Of a stretch of 64,000 nucleotides of DNA, positions 35,010 through 44,142 are shown piece by piece. Origin of the DNA: Dehalococcoidia bacterium (GTDB lineage Bacteria > Chloroflexota > Dehalococcoidia > Bin125). The notes under the pieces are model-generated. The model was not told where the DNA came from. It was given only the letters and a program-made list of their open reading frames with translations, and searched no databases. Position 1 is the stretch's first letter. Each line of letters begins with the position of its first letter. A program made the translations under genes and the position numbers. Location of the stretch: NCBI GenBank assembly GCA_022822375.1, contig JAJEBU010000055.1:1-64000 (forward strand). Direction: 5' to 3'.

Positions 35010-37814
35010 ATGCCCGACACGGCCACCGAGTCACCGTCTGAAACTCAGGGCGAGCTGATCGCTCCGCGTCCGCGCATCGTCATCTTCGACGCATACGCGC
35101 TGATCTTCCGCGCCTACTTCGCAATGCAGCGGGCCAACCTGCGCACATCCTCAGGAGAGCCCACGGGCGCGGTGCGAGGCTTCACGGCCACCCTGTTGCA
35201 CATCATCAACACGCTGGAGCCCACGCACGCCGCGTTCGCCTTCGACGTCTCCGACGAAACGGTCTTCCGTCGCGAGCTGTATCCCGAGTACAAAGCACAC
35301 CGAGATCCCACGCCAGAAGACCTGCCCGGCCAGATTCTCCGCTGCCGTGAGATCGCTGAGGCGTTCTCGATTCCGATCTACGAGGCGCCCACGTTCGAGG
35401 CAGACGATGTGCTGGCGACCATCGCCGACCAGGCGGCCGCGGCCGGACTCGATACCTGGATCTGCACGCTCGACAGCGACCTCCTGCAGCTGGTGACCGA
35501 CGACATTTCGGTCTACATGTACAACCCCTTCCGCAGCGAGTACGTCCCCTACGACAGTCCGTCCAAGGTGCGCGACCGGTACGACGTGAACCCGCCGCAG
35601 ATCATCGACTACAAGGCACTCGTCGGCGACTCGTCGGACAACATTCCAGGCGTCAAGGGGATCGGCGCAAAGGGCGCAGCCAAGCTGCTGAACGAGTACC
35701 CCACGATTGAGGACATCTACGCCAACGTCGACACGATCAAGCCGCCTGGGACGCAGAAGAAGCTGATCGAGGGACGAGAACACGCCTTCCTCAGCAAGAC
35801 GCTCGCCGCGATCAGCCACGAGGCGCCGGTCACGCTCAACCTGGACGCTGCAGATGTCACCGCTTTCGAGCGCGATGCCGTGGTCGCCAAGTTCGAGGAG
35901 CTCGAGTTCCGCACCCTGCTCGATCAGGTCCCTGGCGGCAAGGACGCGCCGACGGCAGCGGTCGAACGAGATGTGGCGTACGAGATCGTCCGCGACGAGG
36001 CAGCGCTTGAGGCGTGGGTTGCGCGATGCCGCGCGGCAGACCTGATCGCGGTCGATCTGGAAACCTCATCGACGGACACGATTGACTGCGAGATCGCCGG
36101 CTACGCGCTTGCGGACGCTGAGGGACAGGCCTGCTACATCCCCGTCGGCCACCAACTCGGACTGCAGGACAGCGATCCCCAGCTCGACCACGACACGGTC
36201 AAGAGCGCCCTGCGCCCGGTGCTCGAGGACTCGGCGATTGGCAAAGTCCTGCACAACGCCAAGTTCGACATGAAAGTGCTGCGGCGTCACGGCATTCAGC
36301 TGCGCGGCCTGCGCGACGACACCATGGTCGCGGCGTTCATTCTGAACAAGAACCGCATCGGCCTGAAGGATCTCGCCCGCGAGCTGCTGGGCATTGAGAT
36401 GACGCCGATCGAAGACTTGATCGGCAAGGGCCGCAAGCAGATCACGATGCTTGAGGTGTCAGCGGAACAGGCCGGCCCGTACGCCGCGGCCGACGCCGAC
36501 GTCACCCTCACATTGGCCGGCATCCTGCTGCCAGAGCTGGAGCAACACGATGGTCTCGCGCGGCTCTACCGAGAACTCGATATGCCGTTGATTCCCATCC
36601 TGGCCGAGATGGAGCTGGCCGGCGTCGCCCTCGACACGTCCATCCTCGACGAGCTTGACCAACAACTGATCACCGAGATTGCCACCACGACGCAAGCGAT
36701 CTACGAAGACGCCGGGCACGAGTTCAACATCGGCTCGCCCAAGCAGCTGAGTGGTGTGCTCTTCGATGAGCTCGGATTGCCCAAGACTCGCAAGACATCG
36801 CAAGGGTTCTCGACCGATGCTCAGCAGCTGGAACGGCTGGAGGACGAATTTCCAATCGTCCGACGCATCCTCCAGTGGCGAGAGCTGAACAAGCTGCGCA
36901 GCACCTACGTCGAGTCGCTGCCGAAGGATGTGCGCGCCTCGACCGGGCGCGTACACACCGACTACAACCAGACCGTCGCCGCCACTGGGCGGCTCTCGTC
37001 CGAGCATCCCAACCTGCAGAACATTCCCGTCCGCACAGAACAGGGCCGACGCATCCGTGCGGCCTTCGTCGCGCGGCCCGGGCCAGATGCCGACAGCGGC
37101 GATGATGTCAGGTTCGTTGCTGCTGACTACTCGCAAATCGAGCTGCGCGTCCTGGCGCATCTGTCTGAGGACGACGGGCTGATCTCCGCGTTCCGCAACG
37201 GCGAAGATATTCACGCGGCCACGGCAGCCGGTGCCTACGGCGTCTCGCTGGACGATGTGCAGCCGGAGATGCGGCGCGTGGCGAAGATGATGAACTTCGG
37301 TGTGATCTACGGGCTCTCCGCGCACGGACTCTCGCAGCGCAGCGGCATGTCGCGGTCCGACGCGCAGGCCTTCATCTCGGCCTACTTCGAGCGCTTCTCG
37401 CGCGTGGAGGAGTGGATCGAGGAGACCAAGGCATCGACCAAGGAACAGGGCTACGCCGAAACGCTGATGGGCCGCCGCCGCTACCTCCCCGAGATCAACT
37501 CCCGCAACTTCCAGCATCGAAACGCCGCAGAGCGGATGGCCGTCAACATGCCCGTGCAGGGCACCGCGGCCGACGTGATGAAGCGCGCCATGATTGATGT
37601 CGATGCGTCGATGCGGCAGCAGGAGCTGCGCTCGCGAATGCTGTTGCAGGTGCACGACGAGCTGATCTTTGAGGTCCCCGACGAGGAAGTCTCCGCCCTC
37701 GTCGCGCTGCTGCACGAGATCATGCCGTCGGCGCTCGACCTGACCGTGCCGATGCAGATCGAAGTGAAGAGCGCTGTCAACTGGCGGGACCTCGAACCGA
37801 TCTCGATCTCCTAA
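35010..37814 (+). CDS. polA: DNA polymerase I
   Basis: PolA fills gaps in repair and replaces Okazaki primers. Residues 1-300 are the 5' nuclease ([40 protein letters not shown]). The middle 3'-5' exonuclease keeps its acidic residues ([28 protein letters not shown]), so proofreading should be active, unlike in Taq. The polymerase domain has motif [14 protein letters not shown], motif [15 protein letters not shown] and motif [15 protein letters not shown] 35010 (934 aa) replaces the track start at 34779, which reads through uvrA's complement. Confidence 0.97.
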   Translation: MPDTATESPSETQGELIAPRPRIVIFDAYALIFRAYFAMQRANLRTSSGEPTGAVRGFTATLLHIINTLEPTHAAFAFDVSDETVFRRELYPEYKAHRDPTPEDLPGQILRCREIAEAFSIPIYEAPTFEADDVLATIADQAAAAGLDTWICTLDSDLLQLVTDDISVYMYNPFRSEYVPYDSPSKVRDRYDVNPPQIIDYKALVGDSSDNIPGVKGIGAKGAAKLLNEYPTIEDIYANVDTIKPPGTQKKLIEGREHAFLSKTLAAISHEAPVTLNLDAADVTAFERDAVVAKFEELEFRTLLDQVPGGKDAPTAAVERDVAYEIVRDEAALEAWVARCRAADLIAVDLETSSTDTIDCEIAGYALADAEGQACYIPVGHQLGLQDSDPQLDHDTVKSALRPVLEDSAIGKVLHNAKFDMKVLRRHGIQLRGLRDDTMVAAFILNKNRIGLKDLARELLGIEMTPIEDLIGKGRKQITMLEVSAEQAGPYAAADADVTLTLAGILLPELEQHDGLARLYRELDMPLIPILAEMELAGVALDTSILDELDQQLITEIATTTQAIYEDAGHEFNIGSPKQLSGVLFDELGLPKTRKTSQGFSTDAQQLERLEDEFPIVRRILQWRELNKLRSTYVESLPKDVRASTGRVHTDYNQTVAATGRLSSEHPNLQNIPVRTEQGRRIRAAFVARPGPDADSGDDVRFVAADYSQIELRVLAHLSEDDGLISAFRNGEDIHAATAAGAYGVSLDDVQPEMRRVAKMMNFGVIYGLSAHGLSQRSGMSRSDAQAFISAYFERFSRVEEWIEETKASTKEQGYAETLMGRRRYLPEINSRNFQHRNAAERMAVNMPVQGTAADVMKRAMIDVDASMRQQELRSRMLLQVHDELIFEVPDEEVSALVALLHEIMPSALDLTVPMQIEVKSAVNWRDLEPISIS

Positions 37815-37837
37815 CTCCACGCTCGGAAAGGCATCCG

Positions 37838-38689
37838 ATGTTCAGAACCCTCGGCAACACCTGGCAGATCACCAAACTATCCTGGCGCGTTCTGCAACAA
37901 GACCGCGAGCTGATCTTCTTCCCAATCATGGGCACGCTCGGCGCCGCCGCCGTCGGCGCGATCGTTGCAGCGGTGTTCTATGGATCAGGCACGTTCGACC
38001 GGCTGGGTAGCGGCGAGACCGAGTTCAGCGGCGTTGATCTGGCCATCGCGTTGCTGGCGTATTTCGGTTCGCTGTTCATCGTCATCTTCTGCAACGCGGC
38101 GCTCATCGCTGCCGCGCGTGAGCGTCTGGAGGGCGGCGACCCCAATATCGCCAGCGGCATCCGCGCCGTGCGTGGATTGTGGCTGACCATCCTCGGCTGG
38201 ACGCTGATCACCGGCACCGTAGGTCTGATCTTGCAAGCGTTGCAGAGCATGGCGCGCGAGAACTCACACGGAGTGATGCGGATCGTCGCGATGATCGTCG
38301 TCGCGCTGCTTCAGACGGCATGGGCCTACATCACCTTCTTTGTCATTCCCGTGCTCGTCGTCGAGCGGATCGGCCCCATCTCGGCCATCCGACGATCGAG
38401 CAGCCTGCTGCGTCAGTCATGGGGCGAGCAGCTGACGGCGAGCTTCTCGTTCTTCATCATCTACCTGCTGGCGCTGCTGGTCGTGGCCATCCCCGTCGTC
38501 GTGTTGGTCTTCGTCTGGCCGGTCGGAGCGATCATCGTGGGCGTCATCCTGGGCGGCATCGCCGTGGCCTCTGTGGCGGCGATGGAGGGCATCTTCAAGG
38601 CCGCGCTCTATGAGTGGGTGTCCGAGGGCAAAGGCAGCGAATGGTTCGACCAGCAGCTGCTGACCAACGCCTACTCGTTGAAGCAGTAG
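37838..38689 (+). CDS. Polytopic membrane protein, DUF6159-like
   Basis: The 283-residue protein starts with a soluble segment (TWQITKLSWRVLQQDRELIFFP) and has about six hydrophobic helices. The starting 'W-h-L-D-Ehh-hP' pattern and length fit the DUF6159 family of unknown function. A charged C-terminus (WVSEGKGSEWFDQQLL) should be cytoplasmic. CGGAAAGG lies ahead of ATG 37838. It sits between polA and mutM but nothing ties it to repair. Confidence 0.7.
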   Translation: MFRTLGNTWQITKLSWRVLQQDRELIFFPIMGTLGAAAVGAIVAAVFYGSGTFDRLGSGETEFSGVDLAIALLAYFGSLFIVIFCNAALIAAARERLEGGDPNIASGIRAVRGLWLTILGWTLITGTVGLILQALQSMARENSHGVMRIVAMIVVALLQTAWAYITFFVIPVLVVERIGPISAIRRSSSLLRQSWGEQLTASFSFFIIYLLALLVVAIPVVVLVFVWPVGAIIVGVILGGIAVASVAAMEGIFKAALYEWVSEGKGSEWFDQQLLTNAYSLKQ

Positions 38690-38707
38690 CCGGCGGCGCA
38701 GCGGCCC

Positions 38708-39583
38708 ATGCCAGAGCTGCCCGAAGTCGAGACGATTCGCCGTCAGCTTGAGCCGCTGCTCATCGGTCGAACGATTCACAGCTTTCGAGTCATGCCCGGT
38801 GCCGAGCGTCTGCTGCGCGGCCGCGCAGCGACCGACATCGACGCCCAGGTCCGGGGATGCATCATCACCGCTGTCGGCAGACGCGGCAAGTACCTCTCGC
38901 TGCGGCTCGACAGCGATCAGCTCATTGTCGTCCACCTGCGAATGACCGGATCGCTTCGCTACCGCGATGCCGAGCACGCGGACGAGCAGTTCACCCGCGC
39001 CGTCGTTCGTCTGGACGGCAACCGCGAGCTGCGATTTGTCGACGTCCGCAAGTTCGGCACGATTGACCTCGTCGAGCGTCTCGAGGACGCGTTGCCGACA
39101 CTCGGTCCCGAGCCGCTGTCGGACGACTTCACCGTCGATGCACTCTGGAACGCGCTGCGCGGTCGGCTGGTCGCCGTCAAGTCCGCCTTGCTGGACCAGG
39201 CCAACGTCGCCGGCATCGGCAACATCTACGCAGACGAGGCGCTGTTCCTCGCACACCTGCATCCAGAGTGTCCAGCCGGATCGCTGCGGCCGCGGGAGCG
39301 GTCAGCGTTGCATGCGGCGATCCGTCAGGTGTTGGAGCAGGGGGTCGCACACGGCGGCGCTTCGTTCCGCGACTACACCGACTCCGCCGGCGCAGCGGGC
39401 GCGCAGCAGTACTACGTCCGTGTCTTCCGTCGCACCGACGAGCCGTGCGACGTGTGCGCCGCCGCCATTCGCCGCATCGTCGTGGGAGGTCGCGCCACCC
39501 ACTTCTGCCCAACGTGCCAACCGGTCCGCCAGAGAACCAGGCAGGTCACGTCCAAACGGCGCCGTCGCGAGACTGGCGCTTGA
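38708..39583 (+). CDS. mutM: Formamidopyrimidine-DNA glycosylase (MutM/Fpg)
   Basis: MutM removes 8-oxoguanine and formamidopyrimidines and cuts the abasic site. The N-terminus MPELPEVE supplies the catalytic proline and Glu. The beta-elimination lysine is in RRGKYLSLRL (near 60), the H2TH domain includes QANVAGIGNIYADEALF, and the C-terminal zinc finger reads CDVC...FCPTC. The arginine that caps the flipped base appears within the zinc finger (VGGRATHFC). Length 291 is slightly above average. Confidence 0.95.
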   Translation: MPELPEVETIRRQLEPLLIGRTIHSFRVMPGAERLLRGRAATDIDAQVRGCIITAVGRRGKYLSLRLDSDQLIVVHLRMTGSLRYRDAEHADEQFTRAVVRLDGNRELRFVDVRKFGTIDLVERLEDALPTLGPEPLSDDFTVDALWNALRGRLVAVKSALLDQANVAGIGNIYADEALFLAHLHPECPAGSLRPRERSALHAAIRQVLEQGVAHGGASFRDYTDSAGAAGAQQYYVRVFRRTDEPCDVCAAAIRRIVVGGRATHFCPTCQPVRQRTRQVTSKRRRRETGA

Positions 39584-39627
39584 GCCCAGAGCCGAAGTTG
39601 CTCGCGCTCCAGTACCCTCAAGCCGAG

Positions 39628-40533
39628 ATGAGCAGTCAACGACCCACAGAGCCGTACCCTCGCGAGCCGTACCGCGTCGAGACCGACCGCCGGCACGATG
39701 TCGCGATTGCATCCTGCGAGGACTGCGGCGACGAGTTCGACCTGACCGCGGTCGACCCGCGCACGCGAGTCTGTGCAACATGCTGGGATCGCTCTCTCGA
39801 CGCGATCGAGGTGGCCTTTCTCGACAACTACGCCAAGTTTGGCGCCAAGGCTCACCGCACCGTCGCGGAGGCGCTGTTTCGCTCGCAGGCCCTGGCCGAC
39901 CCCGACGATCGCAAAGTGATTGGCATGCGCATCGTCGAGGAGTATCTCAACGCTGCACAGGACTTGATGGCGCTGTATGTGGCGCTGCGCCGACGCCGCG
40001 AGCAGCCGCTGCTGAGCACATTCACCAACTTCCAGCTGAATGCGCCATCAGTCGCCGCGTTCCGCATCCTGACCGCGGGCCGCACTGCCGACGAGCTGCT
40101 GCGAGACCTCCAGCTGCCCACGCTGGCCGATGTCGATGCCGCCCGCGGCGACATCCCGCGACGCGACTGGCGCCAGTTTGCGGCAGCCGTGATGGCCGTC
40201 GCCAACGGCATCGAGCGGGTGCAGAAGGTCGATCAGGGCGTCCTGCTCGAGCTGGCCGATGGGCTGAACCAGTCTTCGGCGATCACCCACAAGCTGGAGT
40301 GGCTGCCGGACCGCGCGATGAACCCCGACCAGGTCGCGTTGGTGGTGCTGAATCAACGTCGACGCGTACTGATGACACACGCGCTAGCGGTCCACGAGCC
40401 GCAGCTGGAAGTGTTCATCGACGCAATCGACAAGATCACGGCCGCGGCGCGCGACTTAATCTGGTTGTATCTTCACGTGCGCGACACCGTCGCATTGGAC
40501 GATCCCCAGCCCGACCGCGTCCGACGTTCCTGA
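39628..40533 (+). CDS. Unidentified protein with N-terminal zinc ribbon
   Basis: I do not recognise this family. The 301-residue product has a short polar N-terminus, a CEDC...CATC zinc-ribbon pair about residues 30-52, then an all-helical body. It has few hydrophobic runs and many Arg/Asp pairs, so it should be soluble. ATG 39628 is preferred: the codons before it repeat mutM in another frame. TACCCT begins 15 bases upstream, so the mRNA may have almost no leader. It lies 44 bases after mutM and 23 bases before the SDR gene. Confidence 0.72.
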   Translation: MSSQRPTEPYPREPYRVETDRRHDVAIASCEDCGDEFDLTAVDPRTRVCATCWDRSLDAIEVAFLDNYAKFGAKAHRTVAEALFRSQALADPDDRKVIGMRIVEEYLNAAQDLMALYVALRRRREQPLLSTFTNFQLNAPSVAAFRILTAGRTADELLRDLQLPTLADVDAARGDIPRRDWRQFAAAVMAVANGIERVQKVDQGVLLELADGLNQSSAITHKLEWLPDRAMNPDQVALVVLNQRRRVLMTHALAVHEPQLEVFIDAIDKITAAARDLIWLYLHVRDTVALDDPQPDRVRRS

Positions 40534-40556
40534 ACGGTGGAAGTGAGCATGCCACG

Positions 40557-41345
40557 ATGAGTCAATCGCCGTTCTCCCTCGAGGGTCACGTGGTGCTCGT
40601 CTCGGGTGCCGGACGCGGGATCGGACGCGCCACGGCCGAGTTGCTCGCGCAAATGGGCGCCAAGGTGGCCGTCACCGCCCGCACGATCGCGCAGGTCGAA
40701 GCGGTCGCCCAACAGATCCGAGACGACGGCGGCCAGGCCTGGGCGTTCCGCGCGGATATCGCCGCGATCGACGACCACGAGTCGCTGCTCAACGATGTCG
40801 AGACGACGGTCGGCCGACTCACGGGACTCGTCAATGTTGCGGGTGTCTCACCGATCCTCCAGCGTGGCGAGCGGATCACCGCAGACGAGTACGACCAGAT
40901 TCAGAACATCAACCAGCGCGGGACCTTCTTCCTGACCAGCCGCTTCGCTGCGAGGCTGATCGACGCCGAGCATGGCGGGTCGATCGTGACGATCTCCAGT
41001 GTCGGCGCCGAGTTTGGGCTGCCGCGCCAGGCGCCCTATTCGATGACCCGCGCGGCGGTCGAAGCCATGACCAAGACGCTCGCTGCCGAGTGGGCGCATT
41101 CCCTGCCCGCCCCGATTCGCGTCAATGCCGTCGCCCCGGCATTCATCGACACGCCACTCACCGAGCCGATGCCTGGCTGGTACCGCGAACGGGTCGAGTC
41201 GCACACCGCCATGCGGCGGCTCGGCGCCGACGACGAGGTCGCTGGCGCGGTCGCCTTCCTGCTCTCCGATGCCGCGAGCTACATCACCGGCACCGTCGTC
41301 CCCGTCACGGGCGGCTACGGGCTCTGGTCACTCGATCCGAGGTGA
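40557..41345 (+). CDS. Short-chain dehydrogenase/reductase with Arg for catalytic Lys
   Basis: A classical SDR of 262 residues: nucleotide loop VSGAGRGIGRA near residue 15, LVNVAGVSP, catalytic Ser in TISSVGAEFG and Tyr in YSMTRAA. The YxxxK motif reads YSMTR, with CGC coding Arg in place of Lys, so catalysis may be altered. The C-terminus (GTVVPVTGGYGLW) is normal. Substrate is unknown. It opens a run of four genes joined by short gaps or overlaps (nitrilase, P1 peptidase, surE). Confidence 0.88.
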   Translation: MSQSPFSLEGHVVLVSGAGRGIGRATAELLAQMGAKVAVTARTIAQVEAVAQQIRDDGGQAWAFRADIAAIDDHESLLNDVETTVGRLTGLVNVAGVSPILQRGERITADEYDQIQNINQRGTFFLTSRFAARLIDAEHGGSIVTISSVGAEFGLPRQAPYSMTRAAVEAMTKTLAAEWAHSLPAPIRVNAVAPAFIDTPLTEPMPGWYRERVESHTAMRRLGADDEVAGAVAFLLSDAASYITGTVVPVTGGYGLWSLDPR

Positions 41346-41348
41346 GGC

Positions 41349-42266
41349 ATGACCTATCTGGCGGCAGCCGTTCAACGCGCGCCAGGCCTGACGCTCGAGC
41401 AGGGCGTCGACAATGCGGTCAGCGCGATTGACGAAGCCGGGCGCGAGGGAGCGCAGCTCATCGTCTTCCCCGAGACCTGGATTCCGTCTTATCCCTACTA
41501 TCACTCGCGTGCCGCTGACCGCCAGGCGTTTGCCGCCAGTTATCGACACACGTTCGAGCACTCGATCGCCATTCCCAGTCCAGAATGGCAGCGGATTGCC
41601 GACGCCGCTGCCGCTGCCTCAGCGCACGTCGTGATCGGCGTCAACGAGCGTGAGCCGACCGCAGGGACGATCTTCAACACCTTGGTCTACATCGGATCAG
41701 ACGGCGCGCTGCTGGGCAAGCATCGCAAGCTCGTGCCCACGCTGTCCGAGCGGCTGATCTGGGGCTACGGCGACGGCTCTGACTTGGATGTCTACGACAC
41801 CGAGATCGGCCGCCTCGGCGGGCTGATCTGCTACGAGCATCAAATGGCGCCCGCTCGGTACGCGCTCTCGACGCTTGGCATTCAGGTTCACGCGTCGGTC
41901 TGGCCTGGCTGGGACCAGCTGCATCCCGTCATCGACGCCGCCACGCGGCATCTGGCGTATGAGAATGCCTGCTACGTGATTGTCGCGCGCGAAGTGATGT
42001 CCCCCGACCGCCTGCCGTCTGGCGCGCCGTTCGGCGAGGAGTCGTTCTGGCACGCATCGGGCGGCTCAGCGATCATCGCGCCGGGCGGCAAGTACCTGAT
42101 CGAACCGGTCACCGACATGGAGACGATCATCTACGCCGAGATAGACGTCAGCGACACGATCGAGTCGAAACGATGGGTTGACTCGGCGGGACACTACGCG
42201 CGTCCCGACGTGTTTCAACTGCATTGGGACAAACGACCAAAGCCACCGGTCGTGATCGATGAGTGA
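41349..42266 (+). CDS. Nitrilase / carbon-nitrogen hydrolase
   Basis: The Glu-Lys-Cys triad of the nitrilase superfamily is visible: E in IVFPETWIPSYPYY (near 47), K in GKHRKLVPT (near 128), and C in GGLICYEHQM (near 163). The aromatic-rich text around the Glu and the WGYGDGSDL segment are typical of true nitrilases (branch 1), which turn nitriles into acids and ammonia. Amidase activity is also possible. It is three bases from the SDR stop and overlaps the P1 peptidase by eight bases. Confidence 0.88.
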   Translation: MTYLAAAVQRAPGLTLEQGVDNAVSAIDEAGREGAQLIVFPETWIPSYPYYHSRAADRQAFAASYRHTFEHSIAIPSPEWQRIADAAAAASAHVVIGVNEREPTAGTIFNTLVYIGSDGALLGKHRKLVPTLSERLIWGYGDGSDLDVYDTEIGRLGGLICYEHQMAPARYALSTLGIQVHASVWPGWDQLHPVIDAATRHLAYENACYVIVAREVMSPDRLPSGAPFGEESFWHASGGSAIIAPGGKYLIEPVTDMETIIYAEIDVSDTIESKRWVDSAGHYARPDVFQLHWDKRPKPPVVIDE

Positions 42267-43326
42267 GCGCGCGATCGCTGTAGGCCCGCATGACGCCATC
42301 ACCGACGTGTCTGGCATCGAGGTCGGTCACGCGACCGACCTGCAGCTTGCCACCGGCTGCACGGTGATCATCGCCCGCGGCGGCGCGCGGCCTGGTGTCT
42401 TCCAGCCTGGCGGTGCGCCTGGCACCCTCGACACTGATCTCGCGGCGCCCGAGAACGCCGTGCAGGACGTGCACGCCGTGCTGTTGACCGGCGGGAGTGT
42501 CATGGGTCTGGACGCGGCTGCGGACGTTCGCCGCGTGTTGCAAGAGCAGGGCGTGGGATTGCCGATGGCGGCCGATCAACCACCGTTGCCGATCGTGATG
42601 GGTGCGGTCGTCTTCGATCTCATGATCGGAGAGCCGCACGGGCCGCCCGCCGGCAGCGGACGTGAGGCCGCGATGAGCGCTGACAGCGGACCGGTGGCAC
42701 AGGGCAGCGTTGGCGTCGGAGCGGGCTGCACCGTCGGCAAGACGGGACCGATCGGGACGTCCATCAAGGGCGGCGTGGGTAGCGCGTCGCTGGTCCACGA
42801 CAGCGGCCTGATCGTCGGTGCGTTGGTCGCGACGAACGCGGTGGGCGACATCATCAATCCTGCGAACGGCCGGCTCGTCGCCGGCGCGCGCGGCGATCAA
42901 CCCGGTCAGATGCTGCGCGCGACCGACACCCTGTTCAACCGCAGCCTGGAGCAGTACCAGGCTGAGTTCGACGCCCGATTCCCGCGTCCCGCTGAGCAAG
43001 CCGGCGCAAACACCACCCTCTGCGTCGTGGCCACCAACGCCAAGCTGCACAAGGGCACGGCGCGACGCGTCGCGATCATGGCCTCTGCGGGTCTCAGCCG
43101 CACGATCAGCCCGGTCTTCACGCCCGGCGACGGCGACACTGTGTTCACGCTCGCGACGTGCGCCGTTGATGTCACCGCTGTCCCGACGCTGCTGACGTTG
43201 ACCGGCGCGATGGCCGCCGAGGCGGTGGCCGCCGCGACGTTGCGCAGCGTCGAGCAGGCCGAGACCGTCGCGGGGATTCCGTCGGTCCGAGACTGGACCG
43301 CAGCATTGGAAACGGCACGCCCATGA
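42259..43326 (+). CDS. P1 family (DmpA/NylC-like) N-terminal nucleophile peptidase/amidase
   Basis: Members are self-processed Ntn hydrolases, including L-aminopeptidase D-Ala-esterase and 6-aminohexanoate-oligomer hydrolase. The likely cleavage site is the Asn-Thr pair in AGANTTLCVVATN (near 252), giving a new N-terminal Thr. GHATDLQLATGCTVI, LTGGSVMGLDAAADV and GVGAGCTVGKTG are standard P1 blocks. At 355 residues it is full length. It lies in an overlapping gene run with a nitrilase and SDR, suggesting amide or small-peptide breakdown. Confidence 0.88.
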   Translation: MSERAIAVGPHDAITDVSGIEVGHATDLQLATGCTVIIARGGARPGVFQPGGAPGTLDTDLAAPENAVQDVHAVLLTGGSVMGLDAAADVRRVLQEQGVGLPMAADQPPLPIVMGAVVFDLMIGEPHGPPAGSGREAAMSADSGPVAQGSVGVGAGCTVGKTGPIGTSIKGGVGSASLVHDSGLIVGALVATNAVGDIINPANGRLVAGARGDQPGQMLRATDTLFNRSLEQYQAEFDARFPRPAEQAGANTTLCVVATNAKLHKGTARRVAIMASAGLSRTISPVFTPGDGDTVFTLATCAVDVTAVPTLLTLTGAMAAEAVAAATLRSVEQAETVAGIPSVRDWTAALETARP

Positions 43327-44102
43327 CAGACCGACCTCTGGTGATCGCAACCAATGACGACGGCGTTGATGCGCCCGGCCTCTGGCACCTGGCCGAAGCG
43401 GTGTATGAGTTCGCCGACGTATTGGTTGTCGCGCCTGCCTTCAACCAATCGGGAATGTCAGCTGCCTTCACGCTCCGCCAGGACCTGGAATCCGAGCGCG
43501 CCCACTCGCACATTGACGGCGTGGACGCCTGGCAGGTGAACGGCACCCCGACCGATGCGGTCGTCCACGGTCTGCGCCACGTCGTCAAGCAGTACGGTAC
43601 GCGCCGGGTGAGCATGATCGTCTCCGGCGTCAACCCAGGACCGAACGTCGGACGCGAGATTCTCCACTCAGGCACCGTGATGGCGGCGATGCAGGGTTAC
43701 CTGCGAGGCCTGCCGAGCGTCGCCGCGTCGCTGGCGTCATTTGAAGACACCCACCTCAAAGACACCGCGATCGTCGCCGGGCTGATCGCACGGCGACTGC
43801 TGGACAGCGGCAATCTGCAGCTGCTCAACGTCAATGCGCCCGACCGCACGTTCGACGAGTTCACCGACATTCGGGCAGCGGCGATGGCCAACCTGGCCGT
43901 ATCGCGCGTGGTCGACCTGGTCGACGAGCAGGGCTCCACGCGACGCAGGTTGGAGTTCCGCTCGGATATCGAGGTCGCGCCCGACACGGACGTGGCGGCG
44001 ATCATGGACGGGGCCGTCGCGGTCACGCCATTGCACAACGACTTGACGATGATCAGCGCGCTCGCTGAGACGGCCGAGCTGATTGACGGGGTAGTAGACT
44101 GA
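43323..44102 (+). CDS. surE: 5'/3'-nucleotidase SurE
   Basis: SurE is a metal-dependent phosphatase acting on nucleoside monophosphates and short polyphosphate. The N-terminal ATNDDGVDAPGL carries the metal-binding Asp pair, AFNQSGMSAAFT the next ligand, and VSGVNPGPNVGREILHSGTV the signature with the Asn and Ser ligands. The length of 259 is normal. Its ATG overlaps the P1 peptidase stop as ATGA. Confidence 0.92.
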   Translation: MTDRPLVIATNDDGVDAPGLWHLAEAVYEFADVLVVAPAFNQSGMSAAFTLRQDLESERAHSHIDGVDAWQVNGTPTDAVVHGLRHVVKQYGTRRVSMIVSGVNPGPNVGREILHSGTVMAAMQGYLRGLPSVAASLASFEDTHLKDTAIVAGLIARRLLDSGNLQLLNVNAPDRTFDEFTDIRAAAMANLAVSRVVDLVDEQGSTRRRLEFRSDIEVAPDTDVAAIMDGAVAVTPLHNDLTMISALAETAELIDGVVD

Positions 44103-44142
44103 GGCTCCGAGTCAACGGGACGGGTTCGCACGGGGGTTCGAG

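Noticed and set aside
36459-37820. 453-aa minus-strand ORF over polA
   Set aside because: It is antisense to the polymerase domain of polA, which has all catalytic motifs.
38967-40556. Upstream part of the 792-aa ORF ending in the SDR
   Set aside because: The first 530 codons read mutM and the zinc-ribbon gene in the wrong frame. Only the part from ATG 40557 is the SDR, so this is not a fusion protein.
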